Below, one piece after another: positions 14,677-24,111 of a stretch of 64,000 bases of DNA. The stretch lies in the NCBI GenBank assembly GCA_937943625.1, contig CALEAD010000002.1, positions 1 to 64,000 on the forward strand. The letters are read 5' to 3'. The stretch comes from an uncultured Anaerolineae bacterium. GTDB lineage: Bacteria; Chloroflexota; Anaerolineae; Promineifilales; Promineifilaceae. The notes beneath the pieces were generated by a model, which saw only the letters and a list, made by a program, of their open reading frames with translations, made no database searches and was not told the DNA's origin. The translations under genes were made by a program, and so were the position numbers. Every line of letters begins with the position of its first letter. Positions within the stretch are counted from its first letter, which is position 1.

Positions 14677-17587
14677 CTTCCTGGCAACATCGCTAAATAT
14701 TCTCGCCATTGGCACGGAAACAGCGGATTGGTTAACCACACTGGCCTATCTGCGTGAAGAAGGGCATCAGGTAACGGCTGTTACCACAGAACTACACGGC
14801 CGTTTCCATTTCCAGTCTAATCCGCCAGACTTAATCCTGCTCGGTCAGCTACCAGAGCGTGACACCCTGTTGGCTTTCTTGCGCGCCTCCACGCAAGATA
14901 GTGACCTGCTCATCCTGGCGCTGGCCAGCCCCGATGAGGTAAATGAGCTGCTAGAACAGTTTGATGAAGTCATCGAAACGCCCGTTACCCGCACCAAAGT
15001 GCGTCGGCGCCTGCAAACGGCCGTGCGCCTGCGTGAAGCCAATGAGCGGTATCACGCAACCGAATGCTCCTGGCTAGATACATTGGCCAACCTTCAAGAA
15101 TATGAGCAGTCCTTGCGCCAGCAATGGCAGCTCAGCCAGGCCTTGCAAAAAACACATACCCTGGCGGAAGTAGTGGATGTTTGTTTGACGGCCGTTCTTG
15201 ACCTCACGCAGATGGAAACGGCCGTGCTCCACCTCACCCAGTCAGGCACAATCAATCCAAAGACACAAACCTACCGTCAAACGCGCCCCGCTGCGGCGCA
15301 GCCCCCTCCCACCCAGGCCTGGCCCACGCCCAACACCCCCCTGCCCGATGCCTCAGCCGCCGTCAACCAGATAGAAATACCGCTACGCCACCACGAAACC
15401 CCCATCGGACACATCAACCTCAACTCCGCCAGAGCCGTCGTTCTGCCCCGGCAGATCACAACCATCCTGGAAGCGGTCAGCCAACAAATCAGCCATGCCC
15501 TCATTCAGGTAGAAACAGAAGAAAAGCTAAACCAATTTTACCGCATCGTAGAACAATCTCCCGTCTCCATCGTCATTACCGACCTTGACGGGCACATTGA
15601 ATACGTCAACCCAAAATTTACCGCGATTACCGGCTACACCCTGGCAGAAGCTATTGGCCGCAAGCCCTCCATTCTCAAATCAGGTTACACCTCACAAGAA
15701 ACCTATCAATTGCTCTGGCAAACCGTTCTGGCAGGGCAAGAGTGGCGCGGGGAGTTTCTCAACGTCAAAAAAGGTGGCTCTTATTTTTGGGAATCTGCCC
15801 TGATCACATCGCTCAAAAACAGGCATGGGCAAATCACTCAGTTATTAGGCATCAAGGAAGACATCACCACGCGAAAGAAGCTGCAACTAGAGCTAGAGCA
15901 GCACTACCAGGAATTGCGCACACTTAACCAGGCAATCCAGGTTATTACAGCCAGTTTAGACCTTAACACCGTGCTAGACACCATCCTGGCACAGCTTACC
16001 GCCATGTTGCCTAGCTCTTCTTGCGCCATCTGGCTGCGTGATCAAGAAACCGGGCAACTCACCTGTCAGCGCGCCGCCGGTTCCCTGAAACCTTATTTGC
16101 CGCCTCAATGGCTCGACGCCGCTTCAGAAGCACCTCCTCAGGTGGCCAAAGAAAGCCTGGTCATTGACGATCTTCTACTTAACAACTATGATGACCCTGT
16201 TGCCCAGGCAGAACAGGCACAACCTCGTTCCCTGACCATTATTCCCATAATTTTGGAACAACAAACCCTCGGCGCACTGCAATTGCTTGATGAGAGAGCC
16301 AACCACTTTGATCCGCACACAATAACCATGATTGAAGCAATCGCGGCAACATCGGCCACGGCAATTGAAAATGCCCGCCTGCACGAAACCCTGCAAACAC
16401 AATATGAAAACCTGAAGCAGGCGCGACTCCGCGCCCTGCAAAGTGAAAAACTGGCCATTCTGGGTGAGATCATAGCCGGTGTAGCCCATGAACTCAATAA
16501 CCCGCTGGCAGCCGTTGTGCTCTACTCACAAATTTTGCTTCGCAAGCATGCGCCGGTCGAGCTGCAAGAGGATCTACAAAAAATTATTACCCAGGCCAAA
16601 CGCGCCAGCAAAATTGTGCGCGGCTTACTCGAGTTTTCACGCCAGCGGCCCCCAGAACGCAAGGAAACTTCCATCAATGATCTGGTCTTGCAAAGTCTGC
16701 AATTACTGGCCTATGATTTGCGCACGCACAACGTAACCGTATTTACGCAACTTTCGCCAGATATTCCGCTTATTTGGGCAGACTCGCACCAGTTGCAACA
16801 GCTTATCATTAATCTGATCAATAATGCCGCTCAGGCAATCGTAGAAACAAAACAGAACGGTTATCTTACCATCACAACCAAGGTAAAAGCTGCCTCTCAA
16901 GAGGATGATGCTCCTGGTGCGCCGGTTGTTCGCCTAACCTTTCAAGATAATGGTCCGGGCATTCCAGAATCCATTCAATCACGTATCTTTGAACCTTTCT
17001 TTACCACAAAGGCGGAAGGGCTGGGAACGGGACTCGGCTTATCCCTGTGCCAGAAAATCGTCACAGAACATGGGGGAAAAATTTGGTTCGAAAGCCAGCC
17101 TGGCCAGGGTGCCACTTTTTTTGTTGAGCTGCCTATAATTGCAGCAGAGAACACGGCCGTTACCACATCTACCGCCCAACCAGACAGTGAGCTTAGCCAC
17201 GCGAACAACAAGAACCGCATTCTGATTGTTGATGATGAACCGAACCTGGTTCAGGTAATTGCGCGCGTATTGCTTCGCCAGAACTATCGCGTAGAAATGG
17301 CCTTCAGCGGCCAGGAAGCCCTGGAAAAGGTAAAACAACAAGCGTTCAACCTGATTCTTTGTGACTTGCGCATGCCCGATACCAACGGCTTTCAACTCTA
17401 TGAAAGTTTATTAGAGCAGTCGCCTGATGCTAAACAAAAAATCATTTTCATGACCGGGGACATCGTAAATAGAAATACTTTACACTTTCTCCAGGAGCAT
17501 AATCTGCGCTATCTGACCAAACCTTTCGAGGTAGAGGATTTGCTCCATCTTGTGGCAACGACAGTCAGCCGCCAGCCCGCTAGTTGA
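14663..17587 (+). CDS. Hybrid sensor histidine kinase (pseudo-REC, GAF, PAS, GAF, HisKA, HATPase, REC)
   Basis: 974 residues, no membrane segment. Order: degenerate receiver-like domain (about 10-130, no acidic pair), coiled coil, GAF-like (160-285), PAS (295-410, FYRIVEQSPVSIVITDLDGHIEYVN), GAF (430-585), HisKA with H609 (GVAHELNNPLAAV), complete HATPase (NLINNAAQA, DNGPGIP, GTGLGLSL) and a C-terminal receiver with D901. It is the only protein of the locus with an intact ATPase, so it is the expected phosphate source. ATG 14663 is used; a GTG six bases earlier is possible. It overlaps the REC-DHp gene, giving coupled translation. Confidence 0.9.
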   Translation: MNGPNFLATSLNILAIGTETADWLTTLAYLREEGHQVTAVTTELHGRFHFQSNPPDLILLGQLPERDTLLAFLRASTQDSDLLILALASPDEVNELLEQFDEVIETPVTRTKVRRRLQTAVRLREANERYHATECSWLDTLANLQEYEQSLRQQWQLSQALQKTHTLAEVVDVCLTAVLDLTQMETAVLHLTQSGTINPKTQTYRQTRPAAAQPPPTQAWPTPNTPLPDASAAVNQIEIPLRHHETPIGHINLNSARAVVLPRQITTILEAVSQQISHALIQVETEEKLNQFYRIVEQSPVSIVITDLDGHIEYVNPKFTAITGYTLAEAIGRKPSILKSGYTSQETYQLLWQTVLAGQEWRGEFLNVKKGGSYFWESALITSLKNRHGQITQLLGIKEDITTRKKLQLELEQHYQELRTLNQAIQVITASLDLNTVLDTILAQLTAMLPSSSCAIWLRDQETGQLTCQRAAGSLKPYLPPQWLDAASEAPPQVAKESLVIDDLLLNNYDDPVAQAEQAQPRSLTIIPIILEQQTLGALQLLDERANHFDPHTITMIEAIAATSATAIENARLHETLQTQYENLKQARLRALQSEKLAILGEIIAGVAHELNNPLAAVVLYSQILLRKHAPVELQEDLQKIITQAKRASKIVRGLLEFSRQRPPERKETSINDLVLQSLQLLAYDLRTHNVTVFTQLSPDIPLIWADSHQLQQLIINLINNAAQAIVETKQNGYLTITTKVKAASQEDDAPGAPVVRLTFQDNGPGIPESIQSRIFEPFFTTKAEGLGTGLGLSLCQKIVTEHGGKIWFESQPGQGATFFVELPIIAAENTAVTTSTAQPDSELSHANNKNRILIVDDEPNLVQVIARVLLRQNYRVEMAFSGQEALEKVKQQAFNLILCDLRMPDTNGFQLYESLLEQSPDAKQKIIFMTGDIVNRNTLHFLQEHNLRYLTKPFEVEDLLHLVATTVSRQPAS

Positions 17588-17604
17588 CTAACCAATCTTG
17601 TTTA

Positions 17605-17675
17605 ACCGCAAAGCGCGCAAAGGACGCAAAGAAAATACCAGACTATTGCTTTGTAATCTTTGCGTCCTTTGCGGT
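17605..17675. repeat. ACCGCAAAG...CTTTGCGGT long inverted repeat
   Basis: ACCGCAAAG and AAGGACGCAAAG on the left pair with CTTTGCGTCCTTTGCGGT (17658-17675). This resembles a palindromic element seen dispersed in many unrelated bacterial genomes. It sits after the hybrid kinase and may serve as a terminator. Confidence 0.7.
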
Positions 17676-17763
17676 GAATTCTTCAATGTGTCAGTTAAGC
17701 AGGCACGCGGAATTAATCTCCCAATCTCTCATCCCGATAAGGCACTGATTTTGAGGACGGCAC

Positions 17764-19767
17764 ATGAGCAAAAAAAGACGCATCACGGCGGAAGATTTGT
17801 ATGAGTTTCTGGTGGTTTCGGAGCCACAGATTTCCCCAGACGGGCAGCACGTGATCTTTTGCGTGCAGCGCGTGGAGCAGAAAACGGAGAAGAAATACAC
17901 TAACCTGTGGCTGGTTCCCAGCGATGGCAGCCAGCCGCCGCGTCAGTTTACCTATGGTAAGCAAAATGATACGCACCCGCGCTGGTCGCCAGACGGTACG
18001 CAGATTGCGTTTCTTTCTAACCGGCTGGATGAGAAGCAGGCGCAAATTTTTCTCATTCCGCTGCACGGGGGTGAAGCACGGCCGTTAACCGATATGACCG
18101 GTTCTTTTGCCAGCTTTGCCTGGTCACCGGACGGCGCGCAACTCGTTTGCCAGTTCCGCAAAAAGGACGCCGAGGCAATTGAACGCGAGAAAGATGAGCA
18201 GAAGAAAAAGCTGGGCATCGTGGCGCGCCACATCACCCGCGTGGATTATCGCTTTGATGGCGCCGGCTACCGCCCGCAAGAAAAGTGGCACATCTGGACA
18301 GTAGACGCGCAAAGTGGCGCAGGCAAGCAGCTTACCGACGGCGAATTTGACGAAACGGAACCTACCTGGTCGCCCGACGGCCGTTCCATTCTCTTCATCT
18401 CCAACCGCCACCCGCGCGCCGACTTCGAGCTGGACGCCACCGAGCTGTACACCATCCCCACCGCGGGTGGGGAAATACAGCTGGTACCGGCAGATTACGG
18501 CCGTAAAAATGCCCCATCCTACTCCCCCGACGGCCAGTGGATTGCCTACCTGGGTCGGCCACAAAAGGGCAGGTGGTACCAAAACGCCTATCTCTACCTG
18601 GTTCCCGCCGGCGGCGGCGCCGCGCGCAACGTCACGGCAGCGCTGGACCTGCACCTGAGCAGCGTAACCAATGGCGACGTGAACGATCCGGCGGCCAGCA
18701 AACCGGTGTGGGCCAACGACAGCCAGGCGCTTTTCAGCGTGGCGACCCTGCACGGCGACCAACCCTTGCTGCGCCTGAGCCTGGATGGGAAAGCGGCCAC
18801 CCTTGCCGGGGATGGCGTCATTGGCGGCTTTAGCTTCAGCGCCGATCAACAGACGGCTGCTTATGTCAAGCAAGACCTGTATGACCCCGGCCAGATTTGG
18901 GTGCAGGATGTGCGCAGTGGCCAGGCACGGCCGTTAACCCAATTCAACGCCGACCTGCTGGCGCAGCTTGACCTGGGGCGTGTCGCGGCGGTGCAGTTCA
19001 CTGCGCCGGACGGCGCTAAGCTGGATGGCTGGATCACCTTTCCACCCGCCTTTGACGCCGGCAAACAGTACGCGTCCATTTTGCAGATTCACGGCGGGCC
19101 GCAAACGCAATACGGCCGTACCTTTATGCATGAATTTTACTACCTGGCGGCGCACGATTATGTCGTGTACTGGGGCAACCCGCGCGGCAGCCAGGGGTAT
19201 GGCGAAGCGTTTGCCGGGGCAATTTACGGCCGTTGGGGCACGGTAGACTACGACGACATCATGGCCTGGGCCGACTACATGGCGGCGCAGCCCTATATTG
19301 ACCCGGCGCGCATGGGCGTCAGCGGTGGCAGCTACGGTGGCTACATGACGGCGCTCATCATCGGCAAGACGAACCGCTTTCAGGCGGCCGTTTCGCAGCG
19401 CGCCGTCACCAACATCATCAGCTTCTACGGCTCTAGCGACCTGAACTGGGGTGCGGAGTACCTGATGGGCGTGGAGGCGCCCCCCTGGGAGGCGCTGGAG
19501 GCTTACTGGGCAATGTCGCCCATGAAATATGTTGGCAACGCCAAAACGCCCACGCTGCTCATCCATAGCGAGCAGGATTTGCGCTGCGACAAGGAGCAGA
19601 GCGAGCAGTTGTTTGTGGCGCTGCGCCGCCAAAATGTGGACGCCGAGCTGGTGCTGTTTCCGGAAGAATCACACGGGCTGAGCCGCAACGGCCGCACTGA
19701 CCGCCGCATTGCCCGCCTGCACCACATTTTGCGCTGGTTTGAGCGGTATTTGCAGCAGAGCGGGTAG
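17764..19767 (+). CDS. S9 family prolyl oligopeptidase / acylaminoacyl peptidase
   Basis: 667 residues. An N-terminal seven-bladed-type propeller of WD40-like/TolB-like blades (repeats of P-x-WSPDG near residues 75, 120, 200 and 255) caps an alpha/beta hydrolase. The catalytic triad is S523 (SGGSYGGYMT), D605 (SEQDLRCD) and H637 (EESHGLS). No signal peptide is visible, so it is a cytosolic peptidase that trims acylated or short peptides. ATG 17764 follows GAGGACGGCAC. It is probably a single-gene unit. Confidence 0.9.
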   Translation: MSKKRRITAEDLYEFLVVSEPQISPDGQHVIFCVQRVEQKTEKKYTNLWLVPSDGSQPPRQFTYGKQNDTHPRWSPDGTQIAFLSNRLDEKQAQIFLIPLHGGEARPLTDMTGSFASFAWSPDGAQLVCQFRKKDAEAIEREKDEQKKKLGIVARHITRVDYRFDGAGYRPQEKWHIWTVDAQSGAGKQLTDGEFDETEPTWSPDGRSILFISNRHPRADFELDATELYTIPTAGGEIQLVPADYGRKNAPSYSPDGQWIAYLGRPQKGRWYQNAYLYLVPAGGGAARNVTAALDLHLSSVTNGDVNDPAASKPVWANDSQALFSVATLHGDQPLLRLSLDGKAATLAGDGVIGGFSFSADQQTAAYVKQDLYDPGQIWVQDVRSGQARPLTQFNADLLAQLDLGRVAAVQFTAPDGAKLDGWITFPPAFDAGKQYASILQIHGGPQTQYGRTFMHEFYYLAAHDYVVYWGNPRGSQGYGEAFAGAIYGRWGTVDYDDIMAWADYMAAQPYIDPARMGVSGGSYGGYMTALIIGKTNRFQAAVSQRAVTNIISFYGSSDLNWGAEYLMGVEAPPWEALEAYWAMSPMKYVGNAKTPTLLIHSEQDLRCDKEQSEQLFVALRRQNVDAELVLFPEESHGLSRNGRTDRRIARLHHILRWFERYLQQSG

Positions 19768-19837
19768 CGGGCAGCGGTTAGCAGGTTAGCCCCAGAAACG
19801 CAATAAGGAAATTGCGGCGGCCGTTTTTTCCTTTCGC

Positions 19838-20008
19838 GTGCTGGATTTGGACGGCATTTTCGTGCTGACGCCAATGACGCCAATGGTTCCGGAGCTGGCG
19901 CAAGAAATTGAGCGTCTGCGGCTAGAAGCTGGCCTGGACACAGCAGAGCTTTTGCAGGCCCTACGGGAAAAGCGCGAGCAGTATTTCCTGGAGAATTATG
20001 CTGAGTGA
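19838..20008 (+). CDS. Putative antitoxin of PIN toxin pair
   Basis: 56 residues from GTG 19838 (the frame is open back to 19790, and ATT 19811 after AAGGAA is another start). The C-terminal two thirds is helical and charged (ELAQEIERLRLEAGLDTAELLQALREKREQY), as in small VapB-type antitoxins. Its stop overlaps the PIN gene start by 11 nt, a typical toxin-antitoxin layout. No DNA-binding fold can be assigned from sequence alone. Confidence 0.5.
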   Translation: MLDLDGIFVLTPMTPMVPELAQEIERLRLEAGLDTAELLQALREKREQYFLENYAE

Positions 20009-20438
20009 ACGGCCGCGCGTTTTTGTTGATGCTGACGTCCTGTTTGCCGGGTCGGCCTCAGCCACAGAGCATGGGGCCAGTCTGGTAATTTTGCGGATGT
20101 CAGAAATCACCCTGATCAGGGCGGTCACGTCTGAGCAGGTGATCACCGAGGTGGAAAGGAATCTGACGCAAAAGCTGCCACAGGCTTTGCCCGCCTTTCG
20201 CCTGCTGGTTACGAAAAGTCTGACGGTTGTGGCCAGTCCCCCAAAATCTGCGCTGTTGGCATTCACCGGTTTAGCCAGCAACAAAGATTTGCCCATCCTG
20301 GTAACGGCCGTACGCAAACAATGCCCCCGGTTGGTTTCTTACAATGTGCGATACTTTCAACCTGGCCATCCTGATGTAGTCGTGCTGCAACCAGGAGCCT
20401 TTATCCAGCGGGTACGTCACCTGCTCACGCGCCTTTAA
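19998..20438 (+). CDS. PIN-domain protein, likely VapC-like toxin
   Basis: 146 residues. PIN nuclease outline: FVDADVLFAG with the first acidic residue, TSEQVITEVERNL with an acidic Glu, and NKDLPILVTAVRKQCPRLVSYNVRYF matching the usual KDxxIlxxA...lvTxD region with Asn-Val where Asp is common. The metal site may thus be altered. PIN toxins cleave RNA and are held by an upstream antitoxin; a small candidate overlaps here. The 3' end overlaps the convergent Sua5 gene by 14 nt. Confidence 0.68.
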   Translation: MLSERPRVFVDADVLFAGSASATEHGASLVILRMSEITLIRAVTSEQVITEVERNLTQKLPQALPAFRLLVTKSLTVVASPPKSALLAFTGLASNKDLPILVTAVRKQCPRLVSYNVRYFQPGHPDVVVLQPGAFIQRVRHLLTRL

Positions 20439-21519
20439 CACGCGCCGCCTCTATCACCCGCTCCGCGGCGCGCGCCAGGCGGTCGTGAATGGCCAGCCCC
20501 AACCCCAGCGGCGGAAAATCCCGCGCCAGAATCAGGCTGACTTCCAGGCGGTCTAGCTGGCGCATGGCGAAAAAGAGGCGGCGCGCTACCCCCTCCAGGT
20601 CATTGAGGGAACCGACAACAGCCGTCTGGCCAACGGCCGTTTCCCACCCGCCTTCCGCAAAAAAAGCCAGGTCCTCTTCCGCCAGCAGCAAAGCCACGGC
20701 ACGGCCATTGGCCTGCTGTGCCCTGGCAGTTTCTAGAATCGCCTGGCGAATCGCCGCATCCTCCCCCGTGAACAGCCACAGCGCCGTGTGCGGCGCATAA
20801 TGCCGCTCCAGCAGCCCCGGCGAGGGCAGCTCCGCACCGGGCGGGGCTAACTGCCGCCGCACCACCACCTGGGGCAACACCGCTTGCAGCGCCTCCACAG
20901 AGACGCCACCCGGGCGCAACACCACCGGCGTCTCCTCCGTTATATCTAGTACGGTAGATTCCACCCCCACCAGCGTCGGACCACCGTCCAGAATCAGCTC
21001 AATCTCCCCGGCCAGGTCGTCCCACACGTGCTGGGCACTGGTGGGGCTGGTGTGGCTAAAGCGGTTGGCGCTGGGGGCAGCAATGGGCGTGCCGGCGGCA
21101 CGAATAAGCGCCCGCGCCACCGGATGCGCCGGGCAGCGCACGGCCACCGTCGCGCCGCCGGCCGTCACCACGTCGGGCACGGCCGTATTACGGGGCAGCA
21201 CTAGCGTCAGCGGGCCGGGCCAGAAGTGGGCCGCCAGCTGCTGCGCCAGGGGGGGCACGTCGCGCGCCACGCGCGGCAGGTCCGTGGCATCTGCTATATG
21301 GACAATGAGGGGGTCGAAAAACGGCCGTTTTTTGGCAGCAAAGATGCGCGCAACGGCCGTAGCGTTCAGCGCGTCTGCGCCCAGCCCGTACACCGTCTCC
21401 GTGGGAAAAGCCACCAGCCCCCCTTGTTGGATGATATGGGCGGCAAGCTGCAGGGCAGAAACGGCCGTAGGCGCATCAAGCCGGCCAGGGTCTATCGTCA
21501 GGAACTGGGTATCCATCAT
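20425..21519 (-). CDS. Threonylcarbamoyl-AMP synthase, Sua5/YwlC type
   Basis: About 364 residues. The N-terminal YrdC domain (GGLVAFPTETVYGLGADA, KKRPFFDPLIVHI, PSANRFSHTSPTSAQHV) makes threonylcarbamoyl-AMP from Thr, bicarbonate and ATP for tRNA t6A37. The C-terminal Sua5 extension (SPGLLERHYAPHT ...) distinguishes it from the short TsaC form. Start ATG 21519 overlaps the stop of the upstream ABC transporter gene (TGATG), so the two are coupled. It is an essential translation-fidelity enzyme in most bacteria. Confidence 0.93.
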   Translation of the reverse strand: MMDTQFLTIDPGRLDAPTAVSALQLAAHIIQQGGLVAFPTETVYGLGADALNATAVARIFAAKKRPFFDPLIVHIADATDLPRVARDVPPLAQQLAAHFWPGPLTLVLPRNTAVPDVVTAGGATVAVRCPAHPVARALIRAAGTPIAAPSANRFSHTSPTSAQHVWDDLAGEIELILDGGPTLVGVESTVLDITEETPVVLRPGGVSVEALQAVLPQVVVRRQLAPPGAELPSPGLLERHYAPHTALWLFTGEDAAIRQAILETARAQQANGRAVALLLAEEDLAFFAEGGWETAVGQTAVVGSLNDLEGVARRLFFAMRQLDRLEVSLILARDFPPLGLGLAIHDRLARAAERVIEAARVKGA

Positions 21520-23270
21520 CAATCATAACGGGCAAAAATGCGCTGATAATCCCGGCTGCGCGCCAGCAGCTCCTCGTGCGTGCCCTGGTCTATCAGCCAC
21601 CCCTGCTTCAGCAACAAGATGCGGTCCGCCCAGCGAATCTGGCTCAGGCGGTGGGTGATCAAGAAAGTGGTGCGCTGCGCGCTGATGCGCCGCATCGCCT
21701 GCTGAATCTTGTCTTCCGTGGCGCTATCAATGGCGCTGGTGCTATCATCGAGAATGAGAATACGCGGGTTGGTCAGAAAGGCGCGGGCAATGGCAATGCG
21801 CTGCCGCTGCCCGCCAGAAAGCGTCACGCCCCGCTCTCCCACCTCCGTCTCATACCCGTCCTTAAAGCTCATAATAAAGTCGTGCGCCTGCGCCTCTTTG
21901 GCTGCGTGCTCGATCGCCGCTTGCGTGGCCTCGGCGCAGCCAAAGGCAATGTTTTCGGCAATGGTGCGCGAAAAGAGAAAAACGTCCTGCTCAATAAAGG
22001 AAATTTGCCCCCGCAGCGCCTCTAGCTGCCAATTGCGCACGTCCACCCCATCCACCAACACGCGGCCCTCTGTGGCGTCAAAAATGCGGTTTACCAGTCG
22101 CGTTAGCGTCGTCTTGCCGCTGCCCGTCTGCCCCACAATGGCCACCGTCTCGCCCGGTTGCACGCAAAAGCTGAGGTTCCGCAGCACCGGCGCTGTGCCG
22201 TCATAGGCAAAGCTCACATTCTCAAAAATGACTTCGCCTCGTACTGGCTGGCTGTACCCATTCACATTTTCGTCCAGCTCAGTTTCTGTGTTAATCATCT
22301 GCAAAATGCGGCGCGCGCTGGCCATGCCAATTTGCACCAGGTTAAAAGCAAAAATTGAGACAAAGGTGGGAAAGCGCAGCACGCCCACCAATCCCACAAA
22401 GGTCACGACGTTGCCCAGGGTAATGGCGCCTGCGCGCCAGAGGAACATGCCGTGCAAAAAGGCGCCCGCCCAGGCGATGCTAAACATGAGCATGGGCAGG
22501 TAGCGCGCCTGAATGAGGCCTTGCTGCACAAAATAATCGCGGTAGCGGGCCGCATTGTGTACGAATTTTTCTAATTCTTGCGGCTCCTGCGCGCTGCCCT
22601 TGACGACTTCAATGCCGGCAATGGCCTCTGCCAGACCGGCGTTCATTTCGCCAAACTGCGCGCGCAGCGCGTTGCTCACCGGCGTTAGCTGGCGAGCATA
22701 GTCAGCCACGGTAATCATCAGCGCAATCAGAAAAAGGGTGGGAACCAACAACAGTCGCCAGTCGAGTAAGGCAATCAGTACCAGCGGTGCCACAATGCCC
22801 AGGGCTGCATCTACAATGAGCTTCAGGCCGGGGCTGAACATCAGGTTCAGGGAGCGCACGTCGTTGGTGGCACGCGCCATCACGTCGCCAATGCGCTGAC
22901 GGCCGTGAAAGGTCTGGCTTTTGCCTAACAGGCTGGCGTAAAGCTCATCACGGGCATCGCGCTCGATACGCTGGGCGATGAACTCATTGGCATAATCGCG
23001 CGCCAGCCCCGTCAGGCTCTGCGTGGCCGAGGCGGCAAGGGCGCCTGCAGCCAGCGCCAGCAGCGCAGAGGTCGCCCACTGCGGCTGCATAATCAGGTCA
23101 AAGGCGCGACCAATGAAGACCTGCACATAGCTGTAGGCAAAGTTGTTGACAACGGCCGTTGCCGTCACCAGCACCGGCAACCAGGGGTAACGCAGCGTGT
23201 GCGACAGTAACCAGCGTCTGGCGCCACTGCGGTTATACCGGTACTCTTGCTCTAGCTTGAACTCGCGCAT
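21519..23270 (-). CDS. ABC exporter, fused membrane and ATPase domains (MsbA-like)
   Basis: 583 residues, half-transporter. An N-terminal six-helix membrane domain is followed by an ATPase with Walker A GQTGSGKTTL, signature LSGGQRQRIAIARAF, Walker B ILILDDSTSA and H-loop ITHRLSQ. The catalytic base after Walker B is Asp-Ser rather than the usual Asp-Glu, which suggests weakened hydrolysis, as in the degenerate half of heterodimeric exporters. No partner half-transporter lies next to it, so it might pair elsewhere or act as a homodimer. The substrate is unknown. Confidence 0.9.
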   Translation of the reverse strand: MREFKLEQEYRYNRSGARRWLLSHTLRYPWLPVLVTATAVVNNFAYSYVQVFIGRAFDLIMQPQWATSALLALAAGALAASATQSLTGLARDYANEFIAQRIERDARDELYASLLGKSQTFHGRQRIGDVMARATNDVRSLNLMFSPGLKLIVDAALGIVAPLVLIALLDWRLLLVPTLFLIALMITVADYARQLTPVSNALRAQFGEMNAGLAEAIAGIEVVKGSAQEPQELEKFVHNAARYRDYFVQQGLIQARYLPMLMFSIAWAGAFLHGMFLWRAGAITLGNVVTFVGLVGVLRFPTFVSIFAFNLVQIGMASARRILQMINTETELDENVNGYSQPVRGEVIFENVSFAYDGTAPVLRNLSFCVQPGETVAIVGQTGSGKTTLTRLVNRIFDATEGRVLVDGVDVRNWQLEALRGQISFIEQDVFLFSRTIAENIAFGCAEATQAAIEHAAKEAQAHDFIMSFKDGYETEVGERGVTLSGGQRQRIAIARAFLTNPRILILDDSTSAIDSATEDKIQQAMRRISAQRTTFLITHRLSQIRWADRILLLKQGWLIDQGTHEELLARSRDYQRIFARYD

Positions 23271-23325
23271 CTTTTCTCTGGCGTGAAGCGTAAAACCTGA
23301 AACGCAAAAAGCGGGTCATCGCACT

Positions 23326-23985
23326 TCACCCTTCACGCTCGCCATTGTCTGGGAACACCACTGCCTCTTTGCCCGCCAGCTTGTCCTGGATGCGCGCTAC
23401 GACAATATCCAGGTGATGCGGCTTGTGCACAAAGTTCAGATTCTGGCTGGGAATGGTCAGCACCGGGCAAAGGTCAAAGGTGGCCAGCCACTCGTCGTAA
23501 AAGGATTCTAGCAAGCTGAGGTAATCGGCCGTGATGCCCGTCTCCACTGCTCGCGCCCGCTGGCGAATGCGTGCCATCAGCACCGGCACCGGGCACTGCA
23601 AATACAGTAGCAAATCGGGGCGCGGCAGTTGGCGCATAATCAAATCAAATACGCGCCGATAAGAAAGGTAATCGCGCTCGTTCAGGTTGCCTAAATGATG
23701 CAAGGCGCGCGCAAAAATGTACACATCTTCGTAGATGCTGCGGTCGGCTATTGCCGACCCAGGGCTATTGGCCAGCTTGATGTGCTGCTCGGCGCGGTGG
23801 CCCAAAAAGAATATCTGTAAATGAAACGACCACTGCCGCATGTCGGCGTAAAAGTCGGGCAGGTATGGATTATCGGCCACTGATTCGTAGGCTGTCTGCC
23901 AGCCCAGGCGCGCGCCCAACCGTTCTGTGAGGGAGGTTTTGCCGGCGCCAATGTTACCGGCTACCAAAACAAGGCGATTGGTCAT
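23326..23985 (-). CDS. Deoxynucleoside kinase (dGK/dAK type)
   Basis: 219 residues. P-loop GNIGAGKTSLTERL at the N-terminus, then the dNK-specific SIYEDVYIFARAL (DRS motif in IADRSIYED) and a lid-like RIRQRARAVETG. It phosphorylates deoxyadenosine/deoxyguanosine for salvage. It lies 55 nt upstream of the ABC exporter gene on the same strand and probably has its own promoter in the divergent gap shared with plsC. Confidence 0.9.
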   Translation of the reverse strand: MTNRLVLVAGNIGAGKTSLTERLGARLGWQTAYESVADNPYLPDFYADMRQWSFHLQIFFLGHRAEQHIKLANSPGSAIADRSIYEDVYIFARALHHLGNLNERDYLSYRRVFDLIMRQLPRPDLLLYLQCPVPVLMARIRQRARAVETGITADYLSLLESFYDEWLATFDLCPVLTIPSQNLNFVHKPHHLDIVVARIQDKLAGKEAVVFPDNGEREG

Positions 23986-24001
23986 AGTGCGTTATTCGTG
24001 T

Positions 24002-24072
24002 TGGTTTGATGGTTAGCGGGTTAGAAAGTTGGTGTCCGGCCAGCAAACCAGCTATCTAACCAACCAACGACT
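24002..24072. repeat. Family D hairpin in divergent dNK/plsC gap
   Basis: TTGGTTTGATGGTTAGCGGGTTAG on the left can pair with CTATCTAACCAACCAAC on the right around GGTGTCCGGCC. It resembles 11108-11158 and 42369-42450. Confidence 0.55.
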
Positions 24073-24111
24073 TAACAGGTCAGGTATTGTCAATGGTCAG
24101 GGGGAATTTGT

